From contig NZ_MWUE01000016.1 of assembly GCF_002077695.1 (NCBI RefSeq), positions 62,001 to 126,000 on the forward strand: 64,000 bases of DNA. Reading direction: 5' to 3'. The position numbers and the translations under genes are program-made. The stretch's first letter is position 1. Every line of letters starts with the position of its first letter. Shown piece after piece: positions 31,995 to 42,739 of the stretch. The notes under the pieces are model-generated. The model was not told the origin of the DNA, ran no database searches, and saw only the letters and a list, made by a program, of their open reading frames with translations. Source of the DNA: Pantoea latae (GTDB taxonomy: Bacteria; Pseudomonadota; Gammaproteobacteria; Enterobacterales; Enterobacteriaceae).

Positions 31995-32147
31995 GCGGCG
32001 TCTATTTTTCCGGAATGTCTTCGGGACGCTTCTGGTGACAGGGATCAGGTTCTCTTAATGGAAGCCGTCCCGGTTGTTGGATACGGCGCATTACACAATG
32101 TGTGGTGTCTGAAGTTGACCGAGCACGCGATTTTTTGAGGTAACAAG
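31995..32147 (+). other. structured tig leader with a possible upstream ORF
   Basis: The leader contains a long hairpin: CGGGACGCTTC at 32022-32032 pairs with GAAGCCGTCCCG at 32061-32072, with one bulged base and a 28-base loop. A 26-codon ORF begins with ATG at 32058 inside the hairpin and ends with TGA at 32136-32138, where the stop overlaps the tig ribosome binding site (TGAGG). Whether it is translated cannot be told. Confidence 0.4.
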
Positions 32148-33452
32148 ATGACAGTTTCAGTAGAAACCACTCAGGGTCTGGGCCGTCGCATTTCGATTAC
32201 TGTCCCAGCTGACAGCATTGAAAGCGCAGTGAAGAAAGAACTGGTGGAAGTGGCGAAAAAAGTCCGTATCGATGGTTTCCGTAAAGGCAAAGTGCCGGCC
32301 AATATCATCGCACAGCGCTACGGCGCTTCTGTTCGTCAGGACGTGCTGGGCGAGCTGATGACGCGCAACTTCGTTGACGCCATCATCAAAGAAAAAATCA
32401 ACCCGGCTGGCGCGCCGAACTACGTGCCGGGCGAGTACAAAGAAGGCGAAGACTTCACCTACGCGGTAGAGTTTGAAGTCTATCCGGAAGTTGAGCTGCA
32501 GGGTCTGGACAGCATCGAAGTGGAAAAACCGCTGGTCGAAGTCACCGACGCTGACGTCGACGCCATGCTGGACACGCTGCGCAAGCAGCAGGCGAACTGG
32601 AAAGAGAGCGATGCGGCAGCGACCGCTGAAGATCGCGCGACCATCGACTTCTCAGGTTCCGTTGACGGCGAAGAGTTCGAAGGCGGCAAAGCCTCTGACT
32701 TCGTGCTGGCAATGGGCCAGGGCCGTATGATCCCGGGCTTCGAAGAGGGCATCGTCGGTCATAAAGCGGGCGAAACCTTCACTATCGACGTGAAATTCCC
32801 GGAAGACTACCACGCGGAAAATCTGAAAGGTAAAGACGCGAAGTTCGAGATCGTGCTGAAGAAAGTGGAAACGCGCGAGCTGCCGGAACTGACCGAAGAG
32901 TTCATCAAGCGTTTCGGCGTGGAAGATGGCTCAATTGACGGTCTGCGCGCCGAAGTGCGTAAGAACATGGATCGCGAGCTGAAAGGCGCTATCCGTAACC
33001 GCGTCAAGACGCAGGCGATCGACGGTCTGGTGAAAGCCAACGAGATCGACGTCCCGACTGCCCTGATCGACAGCGAAATCGACGTGCTGCGTCGCCAGGC
33101 TGCGCAGCGCTTCGGCGGCAACGAGAAGCAAGCGCTGGAACTGCCGCGCGAGCTGTTCGAAGAGCAGGCGAAACGCCGCGTTATCGTCGGTCTGCTGCTG
33201 GGCGAAGTGATCCGCACTCACGAGCTGAAAGCAGACGAAGCGCGCGTCAATGCGCTGATCGAAGAGATGGCTTCTGCCTACGAAGATCCGCAGGAAGTGA
33301 TCGAGTTCTACAGCAAGAACAATGAGCTGATGAACAACATGCGCAACGTGGCGCTGGAAGAGCAGGCGGTTGAAGCCGTTCTGGAAAAAGCGAAAGTCAC
33401 TGAGAAAGCGACCAGCTTCCAGGAACTGATGAATCAGACCTCTGCTGCCTGA
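32148..33452 (+). CDS. tig: trigger factor
   Basis: A 434-residue ribosome-bound chaperone. Domains are the N-terminal ribosome-binding domain with the signature GFRKGKVP near residue 45, an FKBP-type PPIase domain (about 150-245) and the helical C-terminal domain that encloses nascent chains. It is two residues longer than E. coli Tig. It precedes clpP in the conserved order, with a terminator between them. Confidence 0.98.
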   Translation: MTVSVETTQGLGRRISITVPADSIESAVKKELVEVAKKVRIDGFRKGKVPANIIAQRYGASVRQDVLGELMTRNFVDAIIKEKINPAGAPNYVPGEYKEGEDFTYAVEFEVYPEVELQGLDSIEVEKPLVEVTDADVDAMLDTLRKQQANWKESDAAATAEDRATIDFSGSVDGEEFEGGKASDFVLAMGQGRMIPGFEEGIVGHKAGETFTIDVKFPEDYHAENLKGKDAKFEIVLKKVETRELPELTEEFIKRFGVEDGSIDGLRAEVRKNMDRELKGAIRNRVKTQAIDGLVKANEIDVPTALIDSEIDVLRRQAAQRFGGNEKQALELPRELFEEQAKRRVIVGLLLGEVIRTHELKADEARVNALIEEMASAYEDPQEVIEFYSKNNELMNNMRNVALEEQAVEAVLEKAKVTEKATSFQELMNQTSAA

Positions 33453-33476
33453 TCGCTGATTTAACCAGAAGTGCTG

Positions 33477-33510
33477 AGCCCGCGGCTGCAAAGTCGCGGG
33501 CTTTTTTGTT
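33477..33510 (+). terminator. terminator after tig
   Basis: AGCCCGCG (33477-33484) and CGCGGGCT (33495-33502) form an 8-bp stem followed by TTTTTGTTTTT. Confidence 0.88.
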
Positions 33511-33604
33511 TTTGCGGCGTCAGCGGCGCTATTCGCTTAATAAACCGGCAAATTATTCACGTTGCGCTTTTTCCCGGTTAGCGAATAGAGAAAAGGTTGT
33601 TATG

Positions 33605-33633
33605 CTTGAAACAGCAAGGCAGTATCCCCAGAT
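33605..33633 (+). promoter_or_regulatory. sigma-32 heat-shock promoter of clpPX
   Basis: CTTGAA at 33605-33610, a 15-base spacer, and CCCCAGAT at 33626-33633 match the RpoH consensus (CTTGAA, CCCCATNT) with one mismatch in the -10. It lies about 145 bases before clpP, which is a heat-shock gene in E. coli. Confidence 0.78.
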
Positions 33634-33777
33634 TGAGGGAGTATGCACAAGAGAGTTAGACTGGCTGATTAACCGTCCTTGAAGGTGTCGGAAACGAAGC
33701 GGAGACGCGCGACGCGGGCTCGCTTCAGTGAAAATCGGTACAGAATGTTGCCAATGAACTATATCCAGGAGACGGTA

Positions 33778-34401
33778 ATGTCATACAGTGGCGATCGTGA
33801 ATTTACTGCGCCGCGCAATGCGCTGGTGCCCATGGTGGTTGAACAGACTTCGCGCGGCGAGCGTTCCTACGACATCTATTCCCGCCTGCTGAAAGAGCGC
33901 GTCATCTTCCTGACCGGTCAGGTTGAAGATCACATGGCCAATCTGATCGTGGCGCAGATGCTGTTTCTGGAAGCGGAAAACCCTGAGAAAGATATCTATC
34001 TCTACATTAACTCCCCTGGCGGCGTGATCACCGCGGGCATGTCGATCTACGACACCATGAAGTTTATCAAGCCTGACGTCAGCACCATTTGTATGGGCCA
34101 GGCCTGTTCAATGGGCGCGTTCCTGCTCACCGCCGGCACCAAAGGCAAGCGTTTCTGTCTGCCGAACTCGCGCGTGATGATCCACCAGCCGCTAGGCGGC
34201 TATCAGGGCCAGGCGACCGATATTGAAATTCATGCCAAAGAGATCCTGAAAGTGAAACAGCGCATGAATGAGCTGATGGCGCAGCACACCGGCAAGTCGC
34301 TGGAAGAAATTGAGCGCGATACCGAGCGCGACCGTTTCCTCTCGGCGAGTGAAGCGGTAGAGTATGGTTTAGTCGACTCTGTCCTGACGCATCGTGAATA
34401 A
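33778..34401 (+). CDS. clpP: ATP-dependent Clp protease proteolytic subunit
   Basis: A 207-residue serine protease that forms a tetradecamer and works with ClpX or ClpA. The active-site Ser111 lies in [12 protein letters not shown] and His136 in [15 protein letters not shown]. Start MSYSGDREF at 33778 matches E. coli ClpP; in-frame upstream ATGs would add unrelated residues, although an internal one at 33754 (MNYIQETV) cannot be fully excluded. The residue before the catalytic Ser is Cys here, where E. coli has Ala. Confidence 0.97.
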   Translation: MSYSGDREFTAPRNALVPMVVEQTSRGERSYDIYSRLLKERVIFLTGQVEDHMANLIVAQMLFLEAENPEKDIYLYINSPGGVITAGMSIYDTMKFIKPDVSTICMGQACSMGAFLLTAGTKGKRFCLPNSRVMIHQPLGGYQGQATDIEIHAKEILKVKQRMNELMAQHTGKSLEEIERDTERDRFLSASEAVEYGLVDSVLTHRE

Positions 34402-34528
34402 GACTCATCTGCCCGGCTCCTTACGCTATAGTTACTGGGAAACGGGTTTGAGTTGAATGAATATTGGCCGTGTTCGCACGGCCTGCGCCGTACGCCAGTA
34501 TGGCCTGAGAACAAGAAGAGGTTAACTG

Positions 34529-35800
34529 ATGACAGATAAGCGCAAAGACGGTTCAGGGAAGTTGCTGTACTGCTCTTTTTGCGGCAAAAGCCAGCATGAA
34601 GTGCGTAAGCTGATTGCCGGGCCGTCAGTGTATATCTGCGACGAGTGTGTCGATCTGTGCAATGACATCATTCGCGAAGAGATTAAAGAAGTTGCCCCGC
34701 ATCGCGAACGTAGCGCGCTGCCTACGCCGCACGAAATCCGCCATCACCTCGATGATTATGTTATCGGCCAGGAAAGGGCGAAAAAAGTGCTGGCGGTTGC
34801 GGTGTATAACCACTACAAGCGCCTGCGCAACGGCGATACCAGCAATGGCATTGAGCTGGGCAAAAGCAACATTCTGCTGATTGGTCCTACCGGTAGCGGT
34901 AAAACTCTGCTGGCGGAGACGCTGGCGCGCCTGCTGGACGTGCCGTTCACCATGGCTGACGCCACCACGCTGACCGAAGCGGGCTACGTGGGCGAAGACG
35001 TGGAGAACATCATCCAGAAGCTGCTGCAGAAGTGCGACTACGACGTGCAGAAAGCGCAGCGCGGCATCGTTTATATCGATGAGATCGATAAAATCTCGCG
35101 TAAATCGGACAACCCGTCCATTACGCGCGACGTCTCCGGCGAAGGCGTGCAGCAGGCGCTGCTGAAGCTGATCGAAGGCACCGTCGCGGCGGTACCGCCG
35201 CAGGGCGGCCGTAAGCATCCGCAGCAGGAGTTTTTGCAGGTCGACACCTCGAAGATTCTGTTTATCTGCGGCGGCGCGTTTGCGGGCCTGGATAAAGTGA
35301 TCTCCCAGCGCGTGGAAACCGGCTCCGGCATCGGCTTCGGCGCCACGGTGAAAGGCAAATCGCAGAAAGCGACCGAAGGCGAGCTGCTCTCTCAGGTTGA
35401 GCCTGAAGATCTGATCAAATTCGGCCTGATCCCGGAATTTATCGGTCGTCTGCCGGTGGTCGCCACCCTCAGCGAGCTGAGTGAAGAGGCGCTGATCCAG
35501 ATCCTGCGCGAGCCGAAGAACGCCCTGACCAAGCAGTACCAGGCGCTGTTCAACCTGGAAGGCGTCGAGCTGGAGTTCCGCGACGAAGCCCTGACCGCCA
35601 TCGCCAAAAAAGCGATGTCGCGTAAGACCGGCGCGCGCGGCCTGCGTTCTATCGTTGAAGGCGCGCTGCTGGAAACCATGTACGATCTGCCTTCGATGGA
35701 AGACGTCGAAAAAGTGGTGATTGACGAGTCGGTTATCGACGGCCAGTCAGAGCCGATGCTGATCTACGGCAAGCACGAAGCCCAGGCGTCTGGCGAATAA
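34529..35800 (+). CDS. clpX: ATP-dependent Clp protease unfoldase ClpX
   Basis: A 423-residue AAA+ unfoldase. The N-terminal zinc domain has four cysteines (YCSFCGK and ICDECVDLC), Walker A is GPTGSGKT, Walker B is IVYIDEIDK and the ClpP-docking loop is IGFGA. It unfolds tagged substrates such as SsrA proteins for ClpP. It is 127 bases after clpP and ends with its own terminator. Confidence 0.98.
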   Translation: MTDKRKDGSGKLLYCSFCGKSQHEVRKLIAGPSVYICDECVDLCNDIIREEIKEVAPHRERSALPTPHEIRHHLDDYVIGQERAKKVLAVAVYNHYKRLRNGDTSNGIELGKSNILLIGPTGSGKTLLAETLARLLDVPFTMADATTLTEAGYVGEDVENIIQKLLQKCDYDVQKAQRGIVYIDEIDKISRKSDNPSITRDVSGEGVQQALLKLIEGTVAAVPPQGGRKHPQQEFLQVDTSKILFICGGAFAGLDKVISQRVETGSGIGFGATVKGKSQKATEGELLSQVEPEDLIKFGLIPEFIGRLPVVATLSELSEEALIQILREPKNALTKQYQALFNLEGVELEFRDEALTAIAKKAMSRKTGARGLRSIVEGALLETMYDLPSMEDVEKVVIDESVIDGQSEPMLIYGKHEAQASGE

Positions 35801-35829
35801 TTCACCACGCCAAGGGTGTTGAAATGATT

Positions 35830-35866
35830 AAAAAAGGGGAAAATTCTTTCCCCTTTTGTTTTTCTC
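35830..35866 (+). terminator. terminator after clpX
   Basis: AAAAGGGGAAA-ATTC-TTTCCCCTTTT followed by GTTTTTC gives a long stem with a T-rich tail, about 30 bases after the clpX stop. Confidence 0.88.
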
Positions 35867-35877
35867 GCTTTCATGCC

Positions 35878-35905
35878 GTTGAATGTCGAACGATCATCCC
35901 CATAT
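35878..35905 (+). promoter_or_regulatory. sigma-32 heat-shock promoter of lon
   Basis: GTTGAA at 35878-35883, a 14-base spacer and CCCCATAT at 35898-35905 match the RpoH consensus closely. It is 83 bases before lon, which is a classic sigma-32 gene. Confidence 0.82.
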
Positions 35906-35988
35906 ACTCATAATCCTGTGGGTTTAACTGCACGTTCCTGCATTTGCGGTGCCCATCACCTGGCGGACACTAACTAAGAGAGAGCTCT

Positions 35989-38343
35989 ATGAATCCTGAG
36001 CGTTCTGAACGCATTGAAATCCCCGTGTTGCCTCTGCGCGACGTGGTGGTTTATCCGCACATGGTAATTCCGTTGTTTGTTGGTCGGGAAAAATCGATCC
36101 GTTGCCTTGAAGCGGCGATGGATCATGACAAGAAGATCATGCTGGTTGCCCAGAAAGAGGCGTCAACGGATGAACCTGGCATTAACGATCTCTTCTCTGT
36201 AGGGACCGTAGCCTCTGTATTGCAGATGCTGAAACTGCCTGACGGCACAGTCAAAGTGCTGGTCGAAGGCCTGCAGCGCGCGCACATTACCACGCTGGCC
36301 GACAATGGCGACCACTTCACCGCGCAGGCGGAATACCTGATCTCGCCGGAAATTGAAGAGCGCGAGCAGGAAGTGCTGGTGCGCACGGCCATTAATCAGT
36401 TTGAAGGCTACATCAAGCTGAATAAAAAGATCCCGCCGGAAGTGCTGACCTCGCTGAACAATATCGACGACGCAGCGCGTCTGGCCGACACCGTGGCGGC
36501 GCATATGCCGTTGAAATTAGCGGATAAACAGTCGGTGCTTGAGATGTCGGACGTTAACGAACGTCTGGAATATCTGATGGCGATGATGGAGTCCGAAATC
36601 GATCTGCTGCAGGTTGAGAAGCGCATTCGCAACCGCGTGAAAAAGCAGATGGAGAAAAGCCAGCGCGAGTACTATCTGAATGAGCAGATGAAGGCCATTC
36701 AGAAAGAGCTGGGCGAAATGGACGACGTGCCGGACGAGTACGAAGCCCTGAAGCGCAAAATCGACGCGGCGAAAATGCCGGCCGAAGCGCGCGAAAAAGC
36801 AGAAGCCGAACTGCAAAAATTAAAAATGATGTCGCCGATGTCCGCCGAAGCGACGGTGGTGCGCGGCTATATCGACTGGATGGTTCAGGTACCGTGGAAC
36901 GCGCGCAGCAAGGTGAAGAAAGACCTGCGCAAGGCTCAGGAGACGCTGGACACCGACCATTACGGCCTGGAGCGTGTCAAAGACCGCATCCTGGAATACC
37001 TCGCCGTACAGAGCCGCGTCAGCAAAATCAAAGGCCCAATCCTCTGTCTGGTGGGACCGCCGGGCGTGGGTAAAACCTCGCTGGGTCAGTCGATCGCCAA
37101 GGCGACCGGACGCAAGTACGTGCGTATGGCGCTGGGCGGCGTGCGTGACGAAGCGGAAATTCGCGGTCACCGTCGCACCTACATCGGCTCGATGCCGGGC
37201 AAACTGATCCAGAAGATGGCGAAGGTCGGCGTGAAAAACCCGCTGTTCCTGCTGGATGAGATCGACAAAATGTCCTCCGACATGCGCGGCGATCCCGCTT
37301 CCGCGCTGCTGGAAGTGCTCGATCCCGAGCAGAACATCGCCTTTAACGATCACTACCTCGAAGTGGATTACGATCTCTCCGACGTGATGTTCGTGGCGAC
37401 CTCTAACTCCATGAACATTCCGGCGCCGCTGCTGGATCGTATGGAGGTGATCCGCCTGTCGGGTTACACCGAGGATGAGAAGCTCAATATCGCCAAACAG
37501 CATCTGCTGCCGAAGCAGATTGAGCGTAACGCCCTGAAGGCGAGCGAAATTACCGTTGAAGACAGCGCCATCGTCGGCATCATTCGCTACTACACCCGCG
37601 AAGCGGGCGTGCGTAGCCTCGAACGCGAACTGTCGAAGCTGTGCCGTAAAGCGGTGAAAACGCTGCTGCTGAATAAAGAGCAGAAGCACATCACCATTAA
37701 CGGCGAAAACCTCAAGGATTTCCTGGGCGTGCAGCGCTTCGACTACGGCCGCGCCGAAAGCGAAAACCGCGTGGGTCAGGTAACCGGCCTGGCGTGGACG
37801 GAAGTGGGCGGCGATCTGCTGACCATCGAAACCGCCTGCGTGCCGGGTAAAGGCAAGCTGACCTACACCGGTTCGCTCGGCGAAGTGATGCAGGAGTCGA
37901 TTCAGGCGGCGCTCACCGTGGTGCGCGCGCGCGCCGAGAAGCTCGGCATCAACGGCGACTTCTACGAGAAGCGCGACATCCACGTGCACGTGCCGGAAGG
38001 CGCGACGCCGAAAGATGGCCCGAGCGCTGGTATCGCGATGTGCACCGCGCTGGTCTCCTGTCTGACCGGCAACCCGGTGCGCTCTGACGTGGCGATGACC
38101 GGCGAGATCACGCTGCGCGGTCAGGTGCTGCCGATCGGCGGCCTGAAAGAGAAGCTGCTGGCGGCCCATCGCGGCGGCATTAAAGTGGTGCTGATCCCGG
38201 ACGATAACAAACGCGATCTGGAAGAGATTCCGGCCAACGTGATTGCCGATCTGGAGATCCATCCGGTGAAGCGCATCGAGGAAGTGTTAGGCCTCGCGCT
38301 GGAAAATGCCCCTTACGGCATGCAGGTTGCGACCGCAAAATAG
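35989..38343 (+). CDS. lon: ATP-dependent protease Lon
   Basis: A 784-residue hexameric AAA+ protease, exactly the E. coli length. Domains are the N-terminal substrate domain (1-300), the AAA+ module with Walker [10 protein letters not shown] and FLLDEIDKM, and a C-terminal Ser-Lys protease domain with the catalytic Ser679 in [10 protein letters not shown] and Lys722 in [13 protein letters not shown]. It degrades misfolded proteins and regulators such as SulA and RcsA. Confidence 0.98.
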   Translation: MNPERSERIEIPVLPLRDVVVYPHMVIPLFVGREKSIRCLEAAMDHDKKIMLVAQKEASTDEPGINDLFSVGTVASVLQMLKLPDGTVKVLVEGLQRAHITTLADNGDHFTAQAEYLISPEIEEREQEVLVRTAINQFEGYIKLNKKIPPEVLTSLNNIDDAARLADTVAAHMPLKLADKQSVLEMSDVNERLEYLMAMMESEIDLLQVEKRIRNRVKKQMEKSQREYYLNEQMKAIQKELGEMDDVPDEYEALKRKIDAAKMPAEAREKAEAELQKLKMMSPMSAEATVVRGYIDWMVQVPWNARSKVKKDLRKAQETLDTDHYGLERVKDRILEYLAVQSRVSKIKGPILCLVGPPGVGKTSLGQSIAKATGRKYVRMALGGVRDEAEIRGHRRTYIGSMPGKLIQKMAKVGVKNPLFLLDEIDKMSSDMRGDPASALLEVLDPEQNIAFNDHYLEVDYDLSDVMFVATSNSMNIPAPLLDRMEVIRLSGYTEDEKLNIAKQHLLPKQIERNALKASEITVEDSAIVGIIRYYTREAGVRSLERELSKLCRKAVKTLLLNKEQKHITINGENLKDFLGVQRFDYGRAESENRVGQVTGLAWTEVGGDLLTIETACVPGKGKLTYTGSLGEVMQESIQAALTVVRARAEKLGINGDFYEKRDIHVHVPEGATPKDGPSAGIAMCTALVSCLTGNPVRSDVAMTGEITLRGQVLPIGGLKEKLLAAHRGGIKVVLIPDDNKRDLEEIPANVIADLEIHPVKRIEEVLGLALENAPYGMQVATAK

Positions 38344-38372
38344 TGATTAGCGACATAAAGCATTAAAAAGCG

Positions 38373-38409
38373 AAGCTGGCAGGCGAATGAGCGCTTGCCA
38401 GCTTTTTTT
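38373..38409 (+). terminator. terminator after lon
   Basis: AAGCTGGCA and TGCCAGCTT form a 9-bp stem around a loop that can pair further, followed by a T-run. It lies 30 bases after the lon stop. Confidence 0.88.
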
Positions 38410-38557
38410 AGTGCCGCTAATTTAGGGGGCTGCGGAAACAGCGATTAAGATGAATTCCGTTGTTTCGGCTCAACAGGCTTGATATAACGTGCTGCGCATT
38501 CGTATCCGGCAGGACGCGCGGATGTGAAGTGAAATAATAAAAGAGGGGATGAAGAGA

Positions 38558-38833
38558 GTGAATAAGTCACAGTTGATCGACAAAATTGCTGCAGACGCTG
38601 ACATTTCTAAAGCAGCAGCGGGACGTGTTTTAGACGCATTCACCAGTTCTGTTACCGACGCGCTGAAAGGCGGCGACGAAGTGGCGCTGGTGGGCTTTGG
38701 CACTTTCTCCGTACGCGAGCGTGCCGCACGTACCGGCCGCAATCCGCAGACCGGCAAAGAGATCACCATTGCTGCTGGCAAAGTACCGGGCTTCCGCGCC
38801 GGTAAAGCGCTGAAAGACGCTGTCAACGCATGA
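38558..38833 (+). CDS. hupB: nucleoid protein HU-beta
   Basis: A 91-residue DNA-binding protein of the HU/IHF family with the signature [21 protein letters not shown] and the intercalating Pro in that arm. It bends and compacts DNA as HU-alpha/beta dimers. I chose GTG at 38558 (VNKSQLIDK), as in E. coli hupB. An ATG three codons earlier is possible, but its AGAGGGG abuts the start codon too closely. Confidence 0.95.
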   Translation: MNKSQLIDKIAADADISKAAAGRVLDAFTSSVTDALKGGDEVALVGFGTFSVRERAARTGRNPQTGKEITIAAGKVPGFRAGKALKDAVNA

Positions 38834-38904
38834 CAACGCATCTGTCCGCAGAAGCATTTTCTTCCGTGGACTAGAGGACGGTTCATCCGTTCTCATGTAA
38901 CATA

Positions 38905-38935
38905 CGGGCACATCAAATTTGATGTGCCTTTTTTA
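38905..38935 (+). terminator. terminator after hupB
   Basis: GGCACATCAAA directly followed by TTTGATGTGCC (38907-38928) is a perfect inverted repeat ending in TTTTTT. Confidence 0.92.
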
Positions 38936-39079
38936 TTCGGATCCGGGGATAAATCGCGCTACGACTTGTCTCAACAGGAGTGAAGCTGCCAGGCTAAACG
39001 GCAGTTGCGTAACGGCCTTAATCCGACAGGCGTTGCGCCCGAGGTTTACATCCACACTACAGCGGAGCGTTGTCATACC

Positions 39080-40948
39080 ATGATGGACAATTTACGCGCG
39101 GCGTCGAATCATGTCGTGCTCAAGGTTATTTTGGGGTTGATTATTCTCTCCTTCGTGCTGACCGGCGTTGGCAACTATCTTATCGGCGGCAGCGGCGATT
39201 ATGCCGCCAAAGTAAACGGCCAGGAAATCAGCCGGGCGCAGTTAGATCAGGCGTTCAACAGCGAGCGTAGCCGCCAGCAGCAGATGCTGGGCGACCAGTT
39301 CTCGCAGCTGGCCGGCAACGACGGCTTTATGCAGCAGATGCGCCAGCAGGCGCTGTCGCAGCTGGTGGACCAGGCGCTGCTCGATCAGTACATCAACGAT
39401 CTCCATATCTCTATCAGCGACGACCAGGTAAAGCAGGCGATCTTCGCCCAGCAGGCGTTTCAGACCAATGGTAAATTCGACAACGCGAAATATAACGGCC
39501 TGCTGAGCAGCATGGGCTTCACCGCCGATCGCTATGCGGAAGCGCTGCGCAAACAGCTGGCCACCCAGCAGCTGATCAACGCCATCGCCAACACTGACTT
39601 TATGCTGAAGGGCGAAACCAGCAAGCTGGTGGAGCTGGTGTCGCAGAAGCGCGACATTCGTCAGGCGACCATCGACGTCAACGCGCTGGCGGCCAAACAA
39701 ACCGCAACGCCCGACGAGATTGCCCAGTATTATCAGCAGCATAAAAGCAACTTTATGGCGCCGGAGCAGTTCCGCGTCAGCTATATCAAAATGGATGCCG
39801 CCAGCCTGCAGGCCAACGTCAGCGACGCGGATATTCAGAGCTGGTACGACCAACATAAAGCAGACTATACCCAGCCGCAGCGCAACCGCTACAGCGTGAT
39901 CCAGACCAAAACCGAAGCGGACGCCGCTGCGGTGCTGGAACAGCTGAAAGGCGGCGCTGACTTTGCTGCGCTGGCGAAAAGCAAATCGATCGATCCCATC
40001 TCGGCGCGCAAAGGCGGCGACATGGGCTGGCTGGAGCCGGCCACCACGCCGGACGAGCTGAAAGAGGCGGGTCTGACGCAGAAAGGCCAGCTTTCCGGCG
40101 TGATCAAATCGTCGGTCGGCTTCCTGGTGGTGCGCCTGGATGATACCCAGCCGGAGCAGATTAAACCGCTGGCTGAGGTGCGTGACGCCGTGGCCGATAA
40201 AGCGAGGCAGGAGAAAGCGGTCGACGCCTTCTATCAGCAGCAGCAAAAGGTGAGCGAAGCGGCGAGCAACGACAACGAGTCGCTGGCCGGCGCGGCGCAG
40301 GCTTCAGGGCTGAAAGTAGTTGAGACCGGCTGGTTCAGCCACGACAGCGTGCCGCCGGAGCTGAACTTCGATCCGGTGAAAAATGCGGTGTTCAACGGCG
40401 GTCTGACTGGCCAGAACGGCGCGCCGGGCAATAACTCCGACGTGATCACCGTAGATGGCGACCGCGCCTTTGTGCTGCGCATCAGCGAGCATAAACCTGA
40501 GGCAGTTAAACCGCTGGATGAAGTGACAGCGCAGATTGCCGACACGCTGAAGCACGATAAAGCCGCACAGCAGGCAAAAGCCCAGGCAGACAAACTGCTG
40601 GCCGATCTTAACGCAGGCAAGCTGGATGCGCTGAGCGCGGCTGGCCTGACGCTGAGCGCCAGCAAAACCGTGGATCGCAACAGCCAGGATCCGGTTGCCC
40701 AGACCGCCTTCAGCCTGCCGCAGCCCGCTGACAACAAAGCCTCATGGGGCGTCAGCGAAGATATGCAGGGCAACGTCGTGCTGGTGGCGCTGGACAAGGT
40801 CAACAGCGGCTCGCTGCCGCAGGCGCAAATCGACGAAATGGTCAAAGGCGTCACGCAGAATAACGCGCAGCTGGCTTTCGAAGCGCTGCTGGTTAACCTG
40901 CGCAAAGAGGCCAAAATCAAATATGGCGCAGCGGCGCAAATGCAGTAA
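39080..40948 (+). CDS. ppiD: periplasmic folding chaperone PpiD
   Basis: A 622-residue protein anchored by one N-terminal helix (about 12-34) facing the periplasm, with SurA-like chaperone regions flanking a parvulin domain (about 265-355, with GGDMGWL and GQLSGVIKSSVGFLVVRLDD). It associates with SecYEG to receive emerging proteins. I start at ATG 39080 (MMDNLRAAS), as in E. coli; the longer frame adds 25 residues with no match. Confidence 0.96.
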   Translation: MMDNLRAASNHVVLKVILGLIILSFVLTGVGNYLIGGSGDYAAKVNGQEISRAQLDQAFNSERSRQQQMLGDQFSQLAGNDGFMQQMRQQALSQLVDQALLDQYINDLHISISDDQVKQAIFAQQAFQTNGKFDNAKYNGLLSSMGFTADRYAEALRKQLATQQLINAIANTDFMLKGETSKLVELVSQKRDIRQATIDVNALAAKQTATPDEIAQYYQQHKSNFMAPEQFRVSYIKMDAASLQANVSDADIQSWYDQHKADYTQPQRNRYSVIQTKTEADAAAVLEQLKGGADFAALAKSKSIDPISARKGGDMGWLEPATTPDELKEAGLTQKGQLSGVIKSSVGFLVVRLDDTQPEQIKPLAEVRDAVADKARQEKAVDAFYQQQQKVSEAASNDNESLAGAAQASGLKVVETGWFSHDSVPPELNFDPVKNAVFNGGLTGQNGAPGNNSDVITVDGDRAFVLRISEHKPEAVKPLDEVTAQIADTLKHDKAAQQAKAQADKLLADLNAGKLDALSAAGLTLSASKTVDRNSQDPVAQTAFSLPQPADNKASWGVSEDMQGNVVLVALDKVNSGSLPQAQIDEMVKGVTQNNAQLAFEALLVNLRKEAKIKYGAAAQMQ

Positions 40949-40980
40949 CGCTCGCAAAAATGTAGCAAGCATTGAAAACC

Positions 40981-41007
40981 GAAAAGGCCGCCTGCGCGGC
41001 CTTTTCC
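40981..41007 (+). terminator. terminator after ppiD
   Basis: GAAAAGGCCGC-CTGC-GCGGCCTTTTC is a perfect 11-bp stem ending in a short T-run, about 30 bases after the ppiD stop. Confidence 0.8.
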
Positions 41008-41087
41008 ATTTCTGAAAGGTGCCTTTTGCCGCTGCGCCGTCTCTCTGTCACGCTGTGCCTGCTGTCACACACATGGAGGAACACAGC

Positions 41088-41411
41088 ATGACTAAATCAC
41101 TTTTTACCGCACTCTGCTTCACCCTGGCTTTGGGCAGCGCGCTCGGTTATCCCGCACTGTCGGCGGCGGAACCCGCCACTGACGCGCCGGCGGCGCAGGC
41201 CGCGCCTCCCAGCCGCGAGCCGCTCAGCATCAATGACGCGAGCGCCGAGCAGCTGTCGGCGGCGATGAACGGCATCGGGTTGAAAAAGGCGCAGGCCATC
41301 GTCAGCTACCGCGAGCAGTACGGCCCCTTTACCGCCATTGAACAGCTGAAAGAGGTGCCAGGCATCGGCAATGCGCTGATTGAACGCAACGCCGATCGGC
41401 TGAAACTGTGA
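41088..41411 (+). CDS. ybaV: ComEA-family helix-hairpin-helix protein YbaV
   Basis: A 107-residue protein with a signal peptide (MTKSLFTALCFTLALGSALG, probable cleavage near residue 26 after ALSAA), an Ala/Pro-rich linker and a C-terminal double helix-hairpin-helix (about 45-107: SINDASAEQLSAAMNGIGLKK and FTAIEQLKEVPGIGNALIE). Such domains bind double-stranded DNA; in competent bacteria ComEA holds DNA in the periplasm. Its role in enterobacteria is unproven. ATG 41088 follows GGAGGAACACAGC. Confidence 0.92.
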   Translation: MTKSLFTALCFTLALGSALGYPALSAAEPATDAPAAQAAPPSREPLSINDASAEQLSAAMNGIGLKKAQAIVSYREQYGPFTAIEQLKEVPGIGNALIERNADRLKL

Positions 41412-41512
41412 GCTAAGACGCAAGCCTGACGCTTTTGCCGCGCGCGCGAGCCGCTTTTGCTACGCTGAAGAGGTCTTACCAGTGAGCCCTTTTGCAGCAG
41501 GAGATGTCAGGC

Positions 41513-41911
41513 ATGCAGACCACCATTAAAGTTCGCGGCTATCACCTTGACGTGTATCAGCACGTTAACAATGCGCGCTATCTGGAGTTTCTTGAGGAGG
41601 CGCGCTGGCAGTGGCTCGAAGAGGCCGATGCCTTTAGCTGGCTGCAGCAGCAGCAGCTGGCGTTTGTGGTGGTGAACATCAATATCAACTATCGTCGCCC
41701 GGCGGTGCTGGGCGACGTGCTGACGATCCATAGCGAAATGACGCAGCTGAACGGCAAAAGCGGCGTGATTACCCAGCGCGTGACGCTGGCGGGCAGCGAT
41801 ACCCTGGTGGCCGACGCGGCGCTAACCTTTGTCTGCATCGATCTGCGCACGCAGAAAGCGGTGGCGCTGGAGAGCGAGCTGCGCGCGCGGCTGGAAGCCT
41901 TTTCACCCTGA
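41513..41911 (+). CDS. fadM: long-chain acyl-CoA thioesterase FadM
   Basis: A 132-residue hotdog-fold thioesterase (YbaW), same length as E. coli FadM, with the catalytic region YHLDVYQHVNNARYLEFLEEARW. It hydrolyses long-chain acyl-CoA, notably intermediates of oleate degradation. The ATG at 41513 gives the family start MQTTIKVRGY; an ATG seven codons earlier is less likely. It is convergent with queC. Confidence 0.95.
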   Translation: MQTTIKVRGYHLDVYQHVNNARYLEFLEEARWQWLEEADAFSWLQQQQLAFVVVNININYRRPAVLGDVLTIHSEMTQLNGKSGVITQRVTLAGSDTLVADAALTFVCIDLRTQKAVALESELRARLEAFSP

Positions 41912-41969
41912 ATCAGCGCCACGTCAGCGAGACGCCGCGCCCAGGGCAGGAGCATAGCCAGCATCAGGA

Positions 41970-42665
41970 TCAGGCTAAACCACTTTTGCTTTTCATCGCC
42001 GCCATCACGCCGTCGCGGTCGGCGAGATAGTCGTTCAGACCGCGCGCGCGCAGATGACAGGCGGCGCATTCGCCGCAGCCGTCGCCTTTCACGCCGTTGT
42101 AGCAGGTCAGGGTCTCTTCGCGCACCAGCGTCAGGCTCTGCCAGTAATCGGCCAGCGCCCAGGTCTCCGCTTTATTCAGCCACATCAGCGGGGTCTCAAA
42201 ACGTACTTCGCGCGCCATTCCCAGCGTGACCGCGTGGTTCAGCGCCTTGACGAATTCGTCGCGGCAGTCAGGATAGCCGGAAAAATCGGTTTCGCAGACG
42301 CCGGTGATCACCGCTTCCGCCTCTACCTGATAAGCGTAAACCGATGCCAGAGTGAGAAACAGAATATTGCGTCCCGGCACAAAGGTGCTCGGCAAACCGC
42401 TGGCGGCGGGATCGTAAGAGGGAACGGGAATATTGTCGCGGGTCAGGCTGCTCACCGCCAGCTCGTTGAGCAGCGTCACGTCGAGCACCTTGTGCGCCCG
42501 CGCGCCCAGCTTCAACGCCAGCTCACGCGCGACGTCGATCTCTTCGCGATGGCGCTGCCCGTAGTCGAAGGTGACGCAGTGCACTTCGTCATACTGCTGC
42601 AGTGCCTGGATCAGGCAGGTGGTGGAGTCTTGTCCACCGCTAAACACGACAACGGCTCGTTTCAT
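41970..42665 (-). CDS. queC: 7-cyano-7-deazaguanine synthase
   Basis: A 231-residue PP-loop enzyme that turns 7-carboxy-7-deazaguanine into preQ0, the precursor used by QueF and then Tgt. The ATP motif SGGQDSTTC is at residues 9-17; zinc cysteines lie in CNG-type context as [24 protein letters not shown] second ATG directly precedes the chosen one. This is the third queuosine gene in the window, after queA and tgt. Confidence 0.97.
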   Translation of the reverse strand: MKRAVVVFSGGQDSTTCLIQALQQYDEVHCVTFDYGQRHREEIDVARELALKLGARAHKVLDVTLLNELAVSSLTRDNIPVPSYDPAASGLPSTFVPGRNILFLTLASVYAYQVEAEAVITGVCETDFSGYPDCRDEFVKALNHAVTLGMAREVRFETPLMWLNKAETWALADYWQSLTLVREETLTCYNGVKGDGCGECAACHLRARGLNDYLADRDGVMAAMKSKSGLA

Positions 42666-42739
42666 CATAATGTCCTGGTCGAAAATTTTGCGTCTATGGT
42701 AATGGCTCTGCGCGTCGCTGAACAGCCTGACGCGGCGCG

